Below are positions 8,710 through 17,263 of a DNA stretch of 52,666 bases, piece after piece. The position numbers were made by a program, and so were the translations under genes. Every line of letters begins with the position of its first letter. Position 1 is the first letter of the stretch. This DNA comes from Solirubrobacterales bacterium. GTDB lineage: Bacteria > Actinomycetota > Thermoleophilia > Solirubrobacterales > 70-9. Location: NCBI GenBank assembly GCA_030152805.1, contig JASLIG010000073.1, positions 1 to 52,666 on the forward strand, written 5' to 3'. The notes beneath the pieces are model-generated. The model saw nothing but the letters and a program-made list of their open reading frames with translations. It ran no database searches and was not told the DNA's origin.

Positions 8710-9408
8710 TTGAAGCCCCTGGAAAGGATGCATTTCGTACCAATTTGGCTCCTGGGGCTCTGCGCTGTGCTTGTCGCGGCGGCCAGCGCGGACACGTCAG
8801 CGCGAGCCCCTAATCCTGCTCACGCCGATGCGCCACGGCCGACCGTCGTTCGCCACCTGATCCCATTCGGCGAAACGCGCAAGCGGGAGATGGCGGCCTA
8901 CTCGCAGCGACACTACGGGGAACGGAGCTGGCGCCTCAGGCGACCGCGGGTGATCGTCGAGCACTGGGCCGAAACCGGCAGCGCGGCAGCTGTCTACAAC
9001 ACGTTCGCGCCGGACCACCCGGATCCGGAGCTGCACGAGTTGCCGAACGTCTGCGCGCACTTCGTCGTCTCGGGATCGGGGCGGATCTACCAGCTGGTTT
9101 CGCTGAGGATTCGCTGCCGGCACACGGTCGGCCTCAACTGGACGGCGATCGGGATCGAGCACACCGGGTTCAGCGATGCCGAAGTGCTGGGAAACCGGCG
9201 ACAGATGCACGCCTCCCTGCGACTCACCCGCTACCTGCGCTGCCGCTTCCACATCAAGCTCCGCGACGTGATCGGGCACGCGGAGAGCCTCTCCTCGCCC
9301 TATCACCGCGAGCGGGTCGCGAGCCTGCGCCAGCAAACACATGGCGACTGGCGGCATCGGTCGATGCAAACCTATCGCCAAAGGCTGCAGCGGCTCGGCA
9401 GCTGCTGA
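8710..9408 (+). CDS. Exported N-acetylmuramoyl-L-alanine amidase-like protein
   Basis: 232 aa from TTG at 8710; ATG at 8728 is the alternative. With TTG the signal peptide gains a positively charged n-region (KPLER) before the hydrophobic stretch WLLGLCAVLVAAASA. The mature part matches the amidase_2/PGRP fold: VIVEHWAETGSAAAVYNTF with a putative zinc His, FVVSGSGRIYQLV, HTVGLNWTAIGIEHTGF and DVIGHAESLSSPYH with a second His. It would cleave the amide between MurNAc and L-Ala in peptidoglycan outside the membrane. The third metal ligand is not obvious, so activity is likely but not certain. Divergent from the membrane-protein gene at 8666. Confidence 0.75.
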   Translation: MKPLERMHFVPIWLLGLCAVLVAAASADTSARAPNPAHADAPRPTVVRHLIPFGETRKREMAAYSQRHYGERSWRLRRPRVIVEHWAETGSAAAVYNTFAPDHPDPELHELPNVCAHFVVSGSGRIYQLVSLRIRCRHTVGLNWTAIGIEHTGFSDAEVLGNRRQMHASLRLTRYLRCRFHIKLRDVIGHAESLSSPYHRERVASLRQQTHGDWRHRSMQTYRQRLQRLGSC

Positions 9409-9421
9409 AATAGAGGCGAAC

Positions 9422-9856
9422 TTGATCTACCTAATGCGACACGGAGACGCGGAGGAGGGCACCGGAGACGATGCGGCGCGTCGGCTCACGGCCAAGGGAG
9501 AGCGCCAGGCACGAACCGCGGGACGAGCGCTGGCCGCTCTCGGAGTCAAACTCGATGCCTGCCTGACGAGTCCGAGGGTCCGGGCTGCGGACACCGCTCG
9601 GTTGGCCTGCGAGGCGCTCGGGCTCGAGCCCGAGACGGCCGAGGAGCTCCAGGGCGGACCGTTCGACTCGCTGGCACTGACCGCCGGGCGAGGCGACGTC
9701 CTCCTCGTCGGACACGAACCCGACCTCTCGGCCGAGGTCGCCCGGCTCACCGGCGCCAACGTCAGCCTCGGCAAGAGCGGCCTGGCCGCTGTCGACGACA
9801 ACGTTCTCGTCGCCCTGTTCAGAGCAGAGGACCTCGCCGCGATCGCCGGCGATTAG
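9422..9856 (+). CDS. SixA-like histidine phosphatase
   Basis: 144 aa. TTG at 9422 is supported by GAGG six bases upstream, and the product starts LIYLMRHGDAEEGTGDD. The phosphohistidine-forming RHG is at residues 6-8, the T-x-K-G-x-x-Q-A segment follows, the second motif is LTSPRVRAADTA and the last catalytic His is in LLVGHEPDLS. The length is close to SixA of E. coli (about 160 aa), which dephosphorylates phosphohistidine. The substrate here is unknown. It starts 14 bp after the amidase gene, possibly in one transcript. Confidence 0.85.
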   Translation: MIYLMRHGDAEEGTGDDAARRLTAKGERQARTAGRALAALGVKLDACLTSPRVRAADTARLACEALGLEPETAEELQGGPFDSLALTAGRGDVLLVGHEPDLSAEVARLTGANVSLGKSGLAAVDDNVLVALFRAEDLAAIAGD

Positions 9857-10011
9857 CAGGCGCTAACCCGGCCGTTGGTCTCCGGGCTGCGCCTTCATTT
9901 TCCGGGCGTCCTCCCGAGTCTGAGATTTGGGACCTTGGCAATCCGCATTCTCAAACCCGGGAGAACGTTCCCGGCAGCCTTTTCAGGCTCTTACCGGTGA
10001 ATTGGAGCTAG

Positions 10012-11310
10012 CTAAATCAGCCTGACGAAGAGCGGGCTGGGGCTCGTGATTTTGTATAGGACTTTGCCTTCCACTGCCGCGATGCCTTCCCATTTCGCCC
10101 CCACTTCTCCGCAGGCTTCTTCGGAGCCTGCTTCTCGTTTGAGCGCCACGCCGCTGTTCGAGAGTTTCGCCGGCGTCCCACCCGTGATCGTGAAGGCGAT
10201 TTCCGATGCTCCGTAAATGCATTTCGCCACGCCAAGGCATTTGATCGTAAAAGCCGGTGCCCCGCCACCGCCACTGCTCCACGTCATGGTGCCGTTGCCT
10301 TCCGACGTCGCTTTGAATTCGGTCTTATAGGGAAGATGCTGAGCGGACACGGTGCATAGGCCGCCGCCGCATTCTTTGAACGAAAGCGCCGTAAGTTCCC
10401 CAATCAGCACTTCGCCTTCTTTCGTCGTTTTACCGCTCATCGTGGAGACCCGACAGGGCGGTTCGAGTTCTTCGCCTTCGTAAGGAAAGACGAACTTAGC
10501 CTCCTGTTCCAAGCTTGCCGAGACCGTGGTGCCAAGAGCATAGAATTCGCACAGTTCTGTTTTGGCTTTGCATAGTTGCGCGCCCGACGGCGTTTCTGAG
10601 CTTACTCCAAGAGTAAGGCCTTCGTGTGCTCCTGAAAGAGACACTTTCGCCGTGAAGTCAAGGAAAACTTCTTGAGCGCCGTATTTTAGTTTGTCTTTGA
10701 CGCCCGCTCCTTGGCTTAAGGATTCTAAAGTTGGCCGTTCCTTGCATTCGCCCTGAATAGTCTGGCTAGCTAACAATGTCAGTTGAGTTGTGTTGCTGTT
10801 GTCAACCTTCATGCAGACCTCGCCCGAAAAGGTGTTATCTTCCGGAAGAATACATGAGCTTTCTAATTTTCCTACTGCGGTGAATTTAATTAATGATTTA
10901 ATTAGCTCCGCTAAAAGCGCCGCGGCGCCACTGGTGAGTTCCGCTGGTAAAAGTAAAGCTTCAGCTTTGACCGGTTCTACCGTCTCGCATTTAATCTCTT
11001 CGGATAATTTGGACGTCGATAAAGTCGTACATTCTGTGTATAAGAGAGAGATTTTAGCGTCGGTGCTACTTTCGATTTTGCCTTCGTCAACCGCGAATTT
11101 TTCGCAGTTGAGCTCGAAACCAAGGCCGGGTACTAAAAGACTGCTACGCCCAACCTGCCCGGCAGTGAACGTCGCTTTTAACGTTCCCACCGCTTTTTGG
11201 CTGATTAAGAATTCAGGCGCTGCCTGCACTGATGCCGCAAGCGCCATCACGCCGAGCGCCGCCACGGCCAGGAGGCCGAGCAGCCTTGCTCCATGTCTTC
11301 TGTAACTCAT
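10012..11310 (-). CDS. AT-rich gene for a Cys-rich exported protein of unknown function
   Basis: 432 aa. ATG at 11310 has an AGGAG site eight bases upstream, better than the ATG at 11337. A signal peptide (RRHGARLLGLLAVAALGVMA to VQA) is followed by about 390 residues rich in Ser, Thr, Glu and paired cysteines (for example LNCEKF, YTECTTL, SSCILPE, KTELCEFYAL, ECGGGLCTVSA, IKCLGVAKCIYG). The C-terminal half has beta-rich Gly/Ser repeats ending in LYKITSPSPLFV. Base composition falls sharply inside the gene, with lines around 10780-11150 only about 40-50% GC and many TTA/AAT codons. I do not recognise a named family; it looks like a cell-surface or secreted protein. Confidence 0.75.
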   Translation of the reverse strand: MSYRRHGARLLGLLAVAALGVMALAASVQAAPEFLISQKAVGTLKATFTAGQVGRSSLLVPGLGFELNCEKFAVDEGKIESSTDAKISLLYTECTTLSTSKLSEEIKCETVEPVKAEALLLPAELTSGAAALLAELIKSLIKFTAVGKLESSCILPEDNTFSGEVCMKVDNSNTTQLTLLASQTIQGECKERPTLESLSQGAGVKDKLKYGAQEVFLDFTAKVSLSGAHEGLTLGVSSETPSGAQLCKAKTELCEFYALGTTVSASLEQEAKFVFPYEGEELEPPCRVSTMSGKTTKEGEVLIGELTALSFKECGGGLCTVSAQHLPYKTEFKATSEGNGTMTWSSGGGGAPAFTIKCLGVAKCIYGASEIAFTITGGTPAKLSNSGVALKREAGSEEACGEVGAKWEGIAAVEGKVLYKITSPSPLFVRLI

Positions 11311-11535
11311 TCGTTTGCTCCTCTCGCTTCGGGTCATTTGTCGGTGCCCGTGCGGGAGTAGCCTCTGCCTTCAGGGCGATATAGTCAAGCTTTACTGAGC
11401 GGTTCTTTCAGGATTTCCCAACCGACCTCCTGGACGGCCCGGTTCAGACCCAATCGGTGAATCAGGGCTAGTGATCCAGCGGAACGTCGGTTAGGGTCTT
11501 CCCGACCTATCCGGGCAGGGAGAAACGAGGGTTCG

Positions 11536-12060
11536 ATGGCTTACGAAATGCAGATTCGGGGAAGCCAGGACAGGGTCAAGATCCGCAGTCCATGGGCGGC
11601 GGCCCTGCTGCCCATCGTCACGCTCGGCATCTATCACTTGGTCTGGTGGTATCGGATCAATTGCGAGCTGCGCGACTACGGCCAAGCGAAGGGTTACGAC
11701 CTCGGTCAGAACCCGACCAACTCGCTGCTTGCCCTCTTTCCCGGCGGCCTGATCATCGTGCCGGCGCTGATCAGCTACTGGCGGGGCACCAAGCGCGTGA
11801 TGGGAGCCTCCCGCCTCGCCGGGCAGGAACCGCTCAACGGCTGGATCGCGATCCTCCTCTACATCCTCATCGCCCCCGGGTTCTGGGCCTACATCCAGGT
11901 CTCGCTCAACAACGCCTGGGAAACCGAGGCCGACCCGATCGAGGGCCTGCCCGCTCCACCGGCCCCGGCGGACACGATGCCGTCGCGGCTGCCTGAGGAG
12001 CCGGCTGCCACGGAGCCGCCCACTACCGAGCCCCCACCGCCACCCGGGCCCGCCAGCTAG
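11536..12060 (+). CDS. DUF4234 domain membrane protein
   Basis: 174 aa. The N-terminal KIRSPWAAALLPIVTLGIYH followed by LVWWYRINCELRDYG is the diagnostic DUF4234 start. There are three hydrophobic segments (about residues 20-37, 64-82, 105-123), then a Pro/Glu-rich cytoplasmic tail with runs of proline. DUF4234 proteins are small inner-membrane proteins of unknown role, common in Actinobacteria and Firmicutes. A GAGGG element lies a few bases before the ATG. The next gene follows after 6 bp, so an operon with the VOC and GNAT genes is likely. Confidence 0.85.
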   Translation: MAYEMQIRGSQDRVKIRSPWAAALLPIVTLGIYHLVWWYRINCELRDYGQAKGYDLGQNPTNSLLALFPGGLIIVPALISYWRGTKRVMGASRLAGQEPLNGWIAILLYILIAPGFWAYIQVSLNNAWETEADPIEGLPAPPAPADTMPSRLPEEPAATEPPTTEPPPPPGPAS

Positions 12061-12066
12061 ACCGCC

Positions 12067-12489
12067 GTGAAGCAGCGCGTCAGCCTGATCACCCTCGGCG
12101 TGGCAGATCTCGGGCGGGCGCGCCGCTTCTACGAAGCGCTCGGCTGGACCACGGGCGCGGCCCCAGACGACGACGTCGTTTTCTTCCAGGCCGGTGAGAT
12201 GGTCGTCGCGCTCTGGGACCGGGCTCGGCTGGCCGCGGACAGCTGCGTCGAGGACGGAGGCGGTTGGGGCGGCATCACCCTGGCCTTCAACGTCGACTCG
12301 CCGGCCGGGGTCGACGCCGTGACCGAGGAGGCGCGTGCCGCCGGCGCCACAATCGGCCGCGAGCCCGCCGAGACCTTCTGGGGCGGCTACAGCGCCGTCT
12401 TCATCGATCCCGACGGCCACCCTTGGGAGGTGGCCCACAACCCGCATTGGACGATCACCGAGAACGGCGGCGTGGAACTTGGCCGCTGA
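12067..12489 (+). CDS. VOC-family (glyoxalase/dioxygenase-like) protein
   Basis: 140 aa from GTG at 12067. It shows the two beta-alpha-beta-beta-beta modules of the vicinal oxygen chelate fold. The first begins VSLITLGVADLGRARRFYEA and the second includes GGYSAVFIDPDGHPWEVAHN, whose Asp-Pro-Asp-Gly-His-Pro-Trp-Glu is the standard C-terminal signature. Members bind a divalent metal and act as lyases, dioxygenases or resistance proteins; the reaction here cannot be deduced. The end overlaps the following GNAT gene by 11 nt. Confidence 0.88.
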   Translation: MKQRVSLITLGVADLGRARRFYEALGWTTGAAPDDDVVFFQAGEMVVALWDRARLAADSCVEDGGGWGGITLAFNVDSPAGVDAVTEEARAAGATIGREPAETFWGGYSAVFIDPDGHPWEVAHNPHWTITENGGVELGR

Positions 12490-13267
12490 CGGAGCCACGC
12501 GCGCGCACCTCAACCTCGTCGACAGCTCACGGCAGTTCTTCGAGCTCGACCCCAACGCCGCGATCGAGGCCGAGCCGGGCTGGCTTCTCGGAGCGGGCAG
12601 TTGCGCCCACCCGGTGATCTCAAACGCGGCGTTCCGTCGCGACGACGGAATCGCCGGCGCGGAGTTCGTCTCACGGGCACGAGACTTCTTCGCTCCCCTT
12701 GGCCGCCGTTTCAGCATCTGGGCCAGGGCGGGCCAAGCCGCCGATCGCGATCTCGTCGATGCCGCCGAGGCGGCGGGCTTTCAAGCCGTCTACGAGATGC
12801 CGGAGATGCTGCTTCGCTCGGACCTGGAAGCGCAGCCGCTGCCCACCGGCACCGAGCTGAACAGGCTGCGCGATCCCGACGAAGCGCCCGACTTCTGGGA
12901 CGTCGCGAAGGCCGCCTACGCGAGCAACGGCTTCCCGCCTGAGGTCTTCGCCGGCTACACCGATCACTCCGGCCTGCTGGCCGAGAACGTTGCCACCTTT
13001 GTAGCCCGGATCGACGGCGAGCCGGTCAGCATCGCGATGACGATCGTCAGCCACGATGTCGCCGGCATCTACTGGGTTGGCAGCCTCGAGCGAGCGCGTG
13101 GACAGGGACTCGGGCGCGCGGTCACGGTGGCGGCAACCAACGCCGGCTTCGAGAAGGGAGCCGAGATCGCCTCGCTGCAGGCTTCGCCGATGGGAAAGCC
13201 GATCTACGTCAAGCTGGGCTATCAGACCGTCTTCGACTATCGACTGCTGATCTCCCCGCAACCCTGA
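12479..13267 (+). CDS. GNAT-family N-acetyltransferase
   Basis: 262 aa if started at TTG 12479, the only plausible start before the conserved region; the upstream in-frame stretch is read-through of the VOC gene. The N-terminal part (ARAHLNLVDSSRQFFELDP...) is the variable domain often fused to GNATs. The C-terminal part has the acetyl-CoA binding motif A: GIYWVGSLERARGQGLGRAV, with R-x-x-G-x-G/A as RGQGLG, then AEIASLQASPMGKPIYVKLGY (motif B). Substrate unknown. Translational coupling to the VOC gene is likely from the overlap. Confidence 0.8.
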   Translation: MAADGATRAHLNLVDSSRQFFELDPNAAIEAEPGWLLGAGSCAHPVISNAAFRRDDGIAGAEFVSRARDFFAPLGRRFSIWARAGQAADRDLVDAAEAAGFQAVYEMPEMLLRSDLEAQPLPTGTELNRLRDPDEAPDFWDVAKAAYASNGFPPEVFAGYTDHSGLLAENVATFVARIDGEPVSIAMTIVSHDVAGIYWVGSLERARGQGLGRAVTVAATNAGFEKGAEIASLQASPMGKPIYVKLGYQTVFDYRLLISPQP

Positions 13268-13372
13268 GATCCGCGGCGAGCCCCGTTCGACTGGCCAGTC
13301 AACCAGGCCCAGACCGTTCCTTGTAGCCTCCCGAGCCGACTTTCACGAATCCGAGAAGGAGAGAGCAGAAAG

Positions 13373-14203
13373 ATGGGACTTCTTGATGGGAAAGCGGCGA
13401 TCGTCACCGGATCGGCGCGCGGGATCGGCCGGGCGACCGCCGAGCTGTTTGCCGGCGAGGGCGCCAAGGTCCTGATCAACGACCTCGACGCCGACGTCGC
13501 TGAACAGGCCGCGGGCGAGATCGACGGGGAAACCGCGGTCCACGCCGGCGACCTGACCAAGCCCGACGCCGCCGACCAGCTCGTCGCCGCCGGGGTCGAT
13601 GCCTTCGGCTCCGTCGACATCGTCGTCAACAACGCCGGCTACACCTGGGACGGCGTCGCCCACCGGATGACCGACGAGCAGTTCCAGGCGATGATCGACA
13701 TCCACACCATCGTGCCGTTCCGCGTCGCCCGCGCGCTCGCCCCGCACTGGCGTGAGGCGGCAAAGGCGGAGCGCAACGAGGGCGTGGAGGTCTTCCGCAA
13801 GATCATCAACGTCTCCTCCACCTCGGGGACGATGGGCAACGCCGGCCAGGTCAACTACTCGGCCGCGAAGATGGCCGTCGTCGGGCTGACGAAAACCCTC
13901 GCCAAGGAGTGGGGCCAGTTCAAGATCAACGTCAACGCCGTCGCCTTCGGCTTCGTCGAAACGCGCCTCACCGCGGCCAAGGAGCAGGGCGAAGAGATGA
14001 CCGCCCCGGGCGGCGAGAAGATCGAGCTCGGCATTCCCGAGCAGATGCGGGCGATGGCCTCGGCGATCATCCCGCTCGGTCGCCCCGCCACGCCCGAGGA
14101 GGCGTCCGGCCCGGTCCTCTTCCTCGCCTCGCCGCTCGCCAACTACGTTCACGGCCAGGTGCTCAACGTGACCGGCGGCATGTTCGGGGGGATGTACACC
14201 TGA
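13373..14203 (+). CDS. SDR-family oxidoreductase (3-oxoacyl-ACP/CoA reductase-like)
   Basis: 276 aa classical short-chain dehydrogenase. TGSARGIG (residues 13-20) binds NAD(P), NNAG lies near residue 84, the catalytic Ser is in NVSSTSGTMG, and YSAAK (Tyr162, Lys166) is intact. It has a C-terminal extension containing EQGEEMTAPGGEKIELGIPE before the usual GRPATPEEASGPVLFLAS end. The upstream GAAGGAGAGAGC makes a good ribosome-binding site. It resembles FabG-type or 3-hydroxyacyl-CoA dehydrogenases, which fits the many fatty-acid genes in the window. Its stop overlaps the next gene. Confidence 0.9.
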   Translation: MGLLDGKAAIVTGSARGIGRATAELFAGEGAKVLINDLDADVAEQAAGEIDGETAVHAGDLTKPDAADQLVAAGVDAFGSVDIVVNNAGYTWDGVAHRMTDEQFQAMIDIHTIVPFRVARALAPHWREAAKAERNEGVEVFRKIINVSSTSGTMGNAGQVNYSAAKMAVVGLTKTLAKEWGQFKINVNAVAFGFVETRLTAAKEQGEEMTAPGGEKIELGIPEQMRAMASAIIPLGRPATPEEASGPVLFLASPLANYVHGQVLNVTGGMFGGMYT

Positions 14204-14688
14204 ACTCCCAGGCGACAGGTGGCAGGCGTCCTCCCCGCTACCTCGACGTGGCGGACAGGATCTGGCCTGTCACCCGTCGCTTGATGGGCCTGCACACGGC
14301 GCTCTACCGAGCCAGCGGCGGCAGGCTCGGCCACACGATCCCGGGAGGGCCGGGGAAGATGCTGCTGCTCGACCACGTCGGCGCCAAGAGCGGCACCAAG
14401 CGCACCTCCCCGCTGCTCTACATCAGGGACGGCGAGAACGTCGTCGTAGTCGCCTCAAAGGGCGGCTTCCCCAAGCACCCAGCCTGGTTCCACAACCTCA
14501 AGGCGAACCCGGACACGACCGTTCAGATCGGCACCGAGCGGCGCGAGGTCCACGCCCGGGTCGCCACGAAAGAGGAGCGCGAGCGTCTCTGGCCGCTCTG
14601 CGTCAAGGCCTACCACGGCTACGCCGACTACCAGGTGCGCAGCAAGGGTCGCGAAATCCCCCTCGTCATCCTCGAACCCCGCAAATAA
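14200..14688 (+). CDS. Deazaflavin-dependent nitroreductase (Ddn) family protein
   Basis: Core motifs are RRLMGLHTALYRASGGRLGH, LLLDHVGAKSGTKRTSPLLY, VVVASKGGFPKHPAWFHNLK and the end QVRSKGREIPLVILEPR. These are characteristic of the F420-dependent Ddn/nitroreductase fold widespread in Actinobacteria. Members reduce quinones, nitro compounds or other substrates with F420H2. The start is uncertain. The family-like N-terminus PRYLDVADRIW is in frame only from a CTG at 14200, which overlaps the TGA of the SDR gene (CTGA). GTG at 14248 would remove that segment and ATG at 14284 more. The coordinate given uses the CTG. Confidence 0.75.
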   Translation: MNSQATGGRRPPRYLDVADRIWPVTRRLMGLHTALYRASGGRLGHTIPGGPGKMLLLDHVGAKSGTKRTSPLLYIRDGENVVVVASKGGFPKHPAWFHNLKANPDTTVQIGTERREVHARVATKEERERLWPLCVKAYHGYADYQVRSKGREIPLVILEPRK

Positions 14689-14703
14689 CGAATCTGCGAC
14701 CAC

Positions 14704-15561
14704 TCAGTTCTTCGGGCGGCGCTCCTCGGCGACCGGCTCGCCGGACTCGCCGATGATCGCCTCCGGGGGCCAGGGACCAGCCCAGTTGTCGCGGGCGCCG
14801 TCGATCGTGATCGTCGTGCCGGAGACGAAGTCGCCGGCCGGCGAAGCCAGGTAGGCGACCAGCCAGGCCATCTCCTCGGGGCGGCCGGCGCGGCCGATCG
14901 GGATCGAGCGCTCGAGGTTGTCGACGACCACCTGCGGATACTTGGTCAGCAGCGTCTCGGTGGCGAACTGCCCGGCGGCGAGGGCACAGGTCTTGATCCC
15001 GAAGCGCGCCCACTCGACCGCCAGCGTGCGCATCATGTTCTCGACCGCGGCACGGGCGGCGCCGGAGTGAACCATGCCCGGCATGCCGTGATGGGGCGAG
15101 AGGGTGACGCTCAGCACCTTGCCGCCGCCCTGGGGGATGAAGGCCTTGGTCGCGGCCGCGTGCGTCATCAGCCAGGTGCCCTGCACGTTCAGCTCGATCA
15201 CGGTGCGAAAGCCCTTCGGGGTGATCGACTCGGCGGGGGCGAGGAACTGGCCGCCGGCGTTGTTGACCAGCACGTCGATCCGCCCGTGCTCGGACACGAC
15301 GCGGTCGAAAAATCGATCGACCGCCTCCTCGTCGCGGATGTCCATCGTTTCGCGTTCGAAGGAACCCGCCAGCCCGGCGGCGAGGCCGGCGGTCTCGGCC
15401 AGCGGCTCCTCGCGCCGGCCACAGCCGACCACGGTCGCCCCGAGCCGAGCCAGCTCCAGCGCCGTCTCGCGCCCCAGGCCGCTGCCGGCTCCGGAGACGA
15501 TGCAGACCTGGCCCTCGAGCAGGCCGGGCCTGAAGATGCGCGAATGGGGGCTTTCAGCCAT
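14704..15561 (-). CDS. SDR-family protein related to 2,4-dienoyl-CoA reductases
   Basis: 285 aa. The dinucleotide motif SGAGSGLG (about residues 23-30) and NNAGGQF are intact. The active-site region reads LSVTLSPHHGMPGMVHSGAA then RAAVENMMRTLAVEWARFGI. Where classical SDRs have YxxxK this has Ser...Arg, as in proteins near peroxisomal 2,4-dienoyl-CoA reductase, where the sequence HxGxAxAxV is also found. So it may use different catalytic residues or be a specialised acyl-CoA reductase. It converges on the Ddn-like gene and diverges from the lactonase-like gene with a 46-bp gap. Confidence 0.85.
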   Translation of the reverse strand: MAESPHSRIFRPGLLEGQVCIVSGAGSGLGRETALELARLGATVVGCGRREEPLAETAGLAAGLAGSFERETMDIRDEEAVDRFFDRVVSEHGRIDVLVNNAGGQFLAPAESITPKGFRTVIELNVQGTWLMTHAAATKAFIPQGGGKVLSVTLSPHHGMPGMVHSGAARAAVENMMRTLAVEWARFGIKTCALAAGQFATETLLTKYPQVVVDNLERSIPIGRAGRPEEMAWLVAYLASPAGDFVSGTTITIDGARDNWAGPWPPEAIIGESGEPVAEERRPKN

Positions 15562-15607
15562 CGGCGCGCAAGCCTATAGACGGGCGCTCACCGTAACCTG
15601 GGCGACG

Positions 15608-16519
15608 GTGAAGGTGAGCGTAGAGCCAAAACCGTTGCACGAGCCGCTCGCGGGCGGTACCCCCGGCGCCACCGTCAGCGTCGAGCCGCTGATCGCTGGC
15701 CACGTCACCTGGCCGGCGACGATGATGGAACGCCCCGGCGGTCGCTTCGAGACCCTGAAGCTGCTGCGGGCCCTGCTCAGCGGCAATCCGCCCGCGACGG
15801 TGCCCTGCCCCGCCTTTCTGATCCGCCATCCAAGCGCTGGCGCGATCCTCGTCGACACCGGACTGCACCCCTCGATCGCCACCGACGGCAAGGAGAACTT
15901 CGGCAGCCTCGGCACCCGCTTCGGCAACCCTGCCTTGGAGGTCGGTGAAGACGTCCCGGCGCAGCTGCGGGAGCGCGGCCTCGACCCCGGCGAGATTCCA
16001 ATCGTGGTGATGACCCACCTGCATCTCGATCACTCCTCGGCAGTCTCGGAGTTCCCCAACTCGACCTTCATCGTCAGCGAAAAGGAGTGGGAGGCAGCTG
16101 CGACCGGCCCCCGCCCCCTGCTCAACGGCTACCGCCGCGTCCACTTCGACTACGCCTTCGACTACCGCACCGTCGACTTCGACCGTGGCGGGATCGACTC
16201 TTACGCGACCTTCGGCCGCAGCTTCGACCTTTTCGGCGACGGATCGCTGCGACTGGCCTACACGCCCGGCCACAGCGCCGGCCATATGTCGGTGATCTGC
16301 CACCTCGCCAAACACGACTTCGTGATCGGTGGCGACGCGACCTACATGAAGGCCCAGCTCGACGGCGACGCGCCGCTGGCGCCGCGCCCCTTCGACGCCC
16401 ACAACTACCGCCGCTCCCTGCAGGAGCTGAAGCTGTTCAAGCGCGAGTACCCCGACGCGATCGTCACCCCGGGCCACGACCCGGAGTTCTTCGCCGGGCT
16501 CAGCGCCCGCTACGAGTAG
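15608..16519 (+). CDS. Metallo-beta-lactamase-fold hydrolase (AHL lactonase-like)
   Basis: 303 aa from GTG at 15608 (GTG at 15614 also possible). It contains the zinc motif THLHLDHSSAV (HxHxDH, about residues 137-142), the later GHSAGHMSV His and the bridging Asp in VIGGDATYMKA. It ends with TPGHDPEFF, matching the last His ligand. The VDTGLHPSI and FPNSTFIVSEKEW stretches are typical of N-acyl-homoserine-lactone lactonase-like members. Whether the substrate is a lactone or another ester is not decidable. The last 20 nt overlap the convergent acyltransferase gene. Confidence 0.87.
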   Translation: MKVSVEPKPLHEPLAGGTPGATVSVEPLIAGHVTWPATMMERPGGRFETLKLLRALLSGNPPATVPCPAFLIRHPSAGAILVDTGLHPSIATDGKENFGSLGTRFGNPALEVGEDVPAQLRERGLDPGEIPIVVMTHLHLDHSSAVSEFPNSTFIVSEKEWEAAATGPRPLLNGYRRVHFDYAFDYRTVDFDRGGIDSYATFGRSFDLFGDGSLRLAYTPGHSAGHMSVICHLAKHDFVIGGDATYMKAQLDGDAPLAPRPFDAHNYRRSLQELKLFKREYPDAIVTPGHDPEFFAGLSARYE

Positions 16520-17210
16520 CGAGCCCCTCGTACATCCGCCGCACCGGGGCGAAGATTTCCTCCGCCACCTCGAGCTGGCGCTCGCGGCTCGGCGCATCCT
16601 CGGTGGGAAAGCGGAGCGGCTCGCCGAACTGCACGGTCACCTTGGGGAAGCGGAACCGCTTCCAGCGGCGCACCTTCTCCGAGCCCTGGATCGCGACTGG
16701 AACCACGGGTGCGCCCGATTCGAGCGCGATGCGGCCAATGCCCGGCTTAACCTTGCCCAGCTCGCCGCTCCGCGAGCGTCCCCCCTCGGCATAGACGAGC
16801 AGCATCTCGCCCTGGCCGAGGATGATGGCGGCCGTCTTGATTGCCTCCTCGTCGTGGTGCCCGCGCCGCACCGGGAAGACGCCGCCGTGCTTGTAGATGT
16901 AGGTGAGAACCGGGGGGCCGAACATCTGCGACTTCGCCATGAAGCGCACCTTGCGGCGCAACAGATAGAGGCCGATGAAGAAGTGATCCATCTGGCTGAA
17001 GTGGTTGGGGGCGAGAATCAAGGCGCCCTTCGCCGGCACGTTCTCGACCCCGATCGCACGCACGCGGTAGATCAGCAGCGTCGGCAGGGAGATGAGAATG
17101 CGGACGAAGGTGTAGGTCCAGCCAACGCCCTTGCGGGCAGCGGCGTGGAACTGGTCGAAGTACTCCGCCGGACGTTCGTCCTTGTAGACCTGTGGCTTCA
17201 TTTCGGCCAT
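16500..17210 (-). CDS. 1-acyl-sn-glycerol-3-phosphate acyltransferase (PlsC-like)
   Basis: 236 aa membrane-associated acyltransferase. The catalytic NHFSQMD (NHx4D, Asn69-Asp75) and the acceptor-binding YAEGGRSRSGELGKVKPGIG block are clear, with PVVPVAIQGSEK as motif IV. One hydrophobic N-terminal segment (FVRILISLPTLLIY) anchors it. It would esterify lysophosphatidic acid at sn-2 in phospholipid synthesis. It lies 53 bp downstream of glycerol kinase on the same strand, so glycerol uptake into lipid is a coherent theme. Confidence 0.88.
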   Translation of the reverse strand: MAEMKPQVYKDERPAEYFDQFHAAARKGVGWTYTFVRILISLPTLLIYRVRAIGVENVPAKGALILAPNHFSQMDHFFIGLYLLRRKVRFMAKSQMFGPPVLTYIYKHGGVFPVRRGHHDEEAIKTAAIILGQGEMLLVYAEGGRSRSGELGKVKPGIGRIALESGAPVVPVAIQGSEKVRRWKRFRFPKVTVQFGEPLRFPTEDAPSRERQLEVAEEIFAPVRRMYEGLATRSGR

Positions 17211-17263
17211 AGAGCGACAGCCCCGGGGGCGTCGCTACGCGGTACCCCCGTCGTTCCGAACGG

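Noticed and set aside
10790..11305. 171-codon plus-strand frame opposite the AT-rich secreted gene
   Set aside because: No start signal or motif; the minus strand has a clear signal peptide, AGGAG site and cysteine pattern.
11383..11388. TTGACT as a -35 element for the AT-rich secreted gene
   Set aside because: No convincing -10 hexamer at 16-18 bp spacing; left out as a feature.
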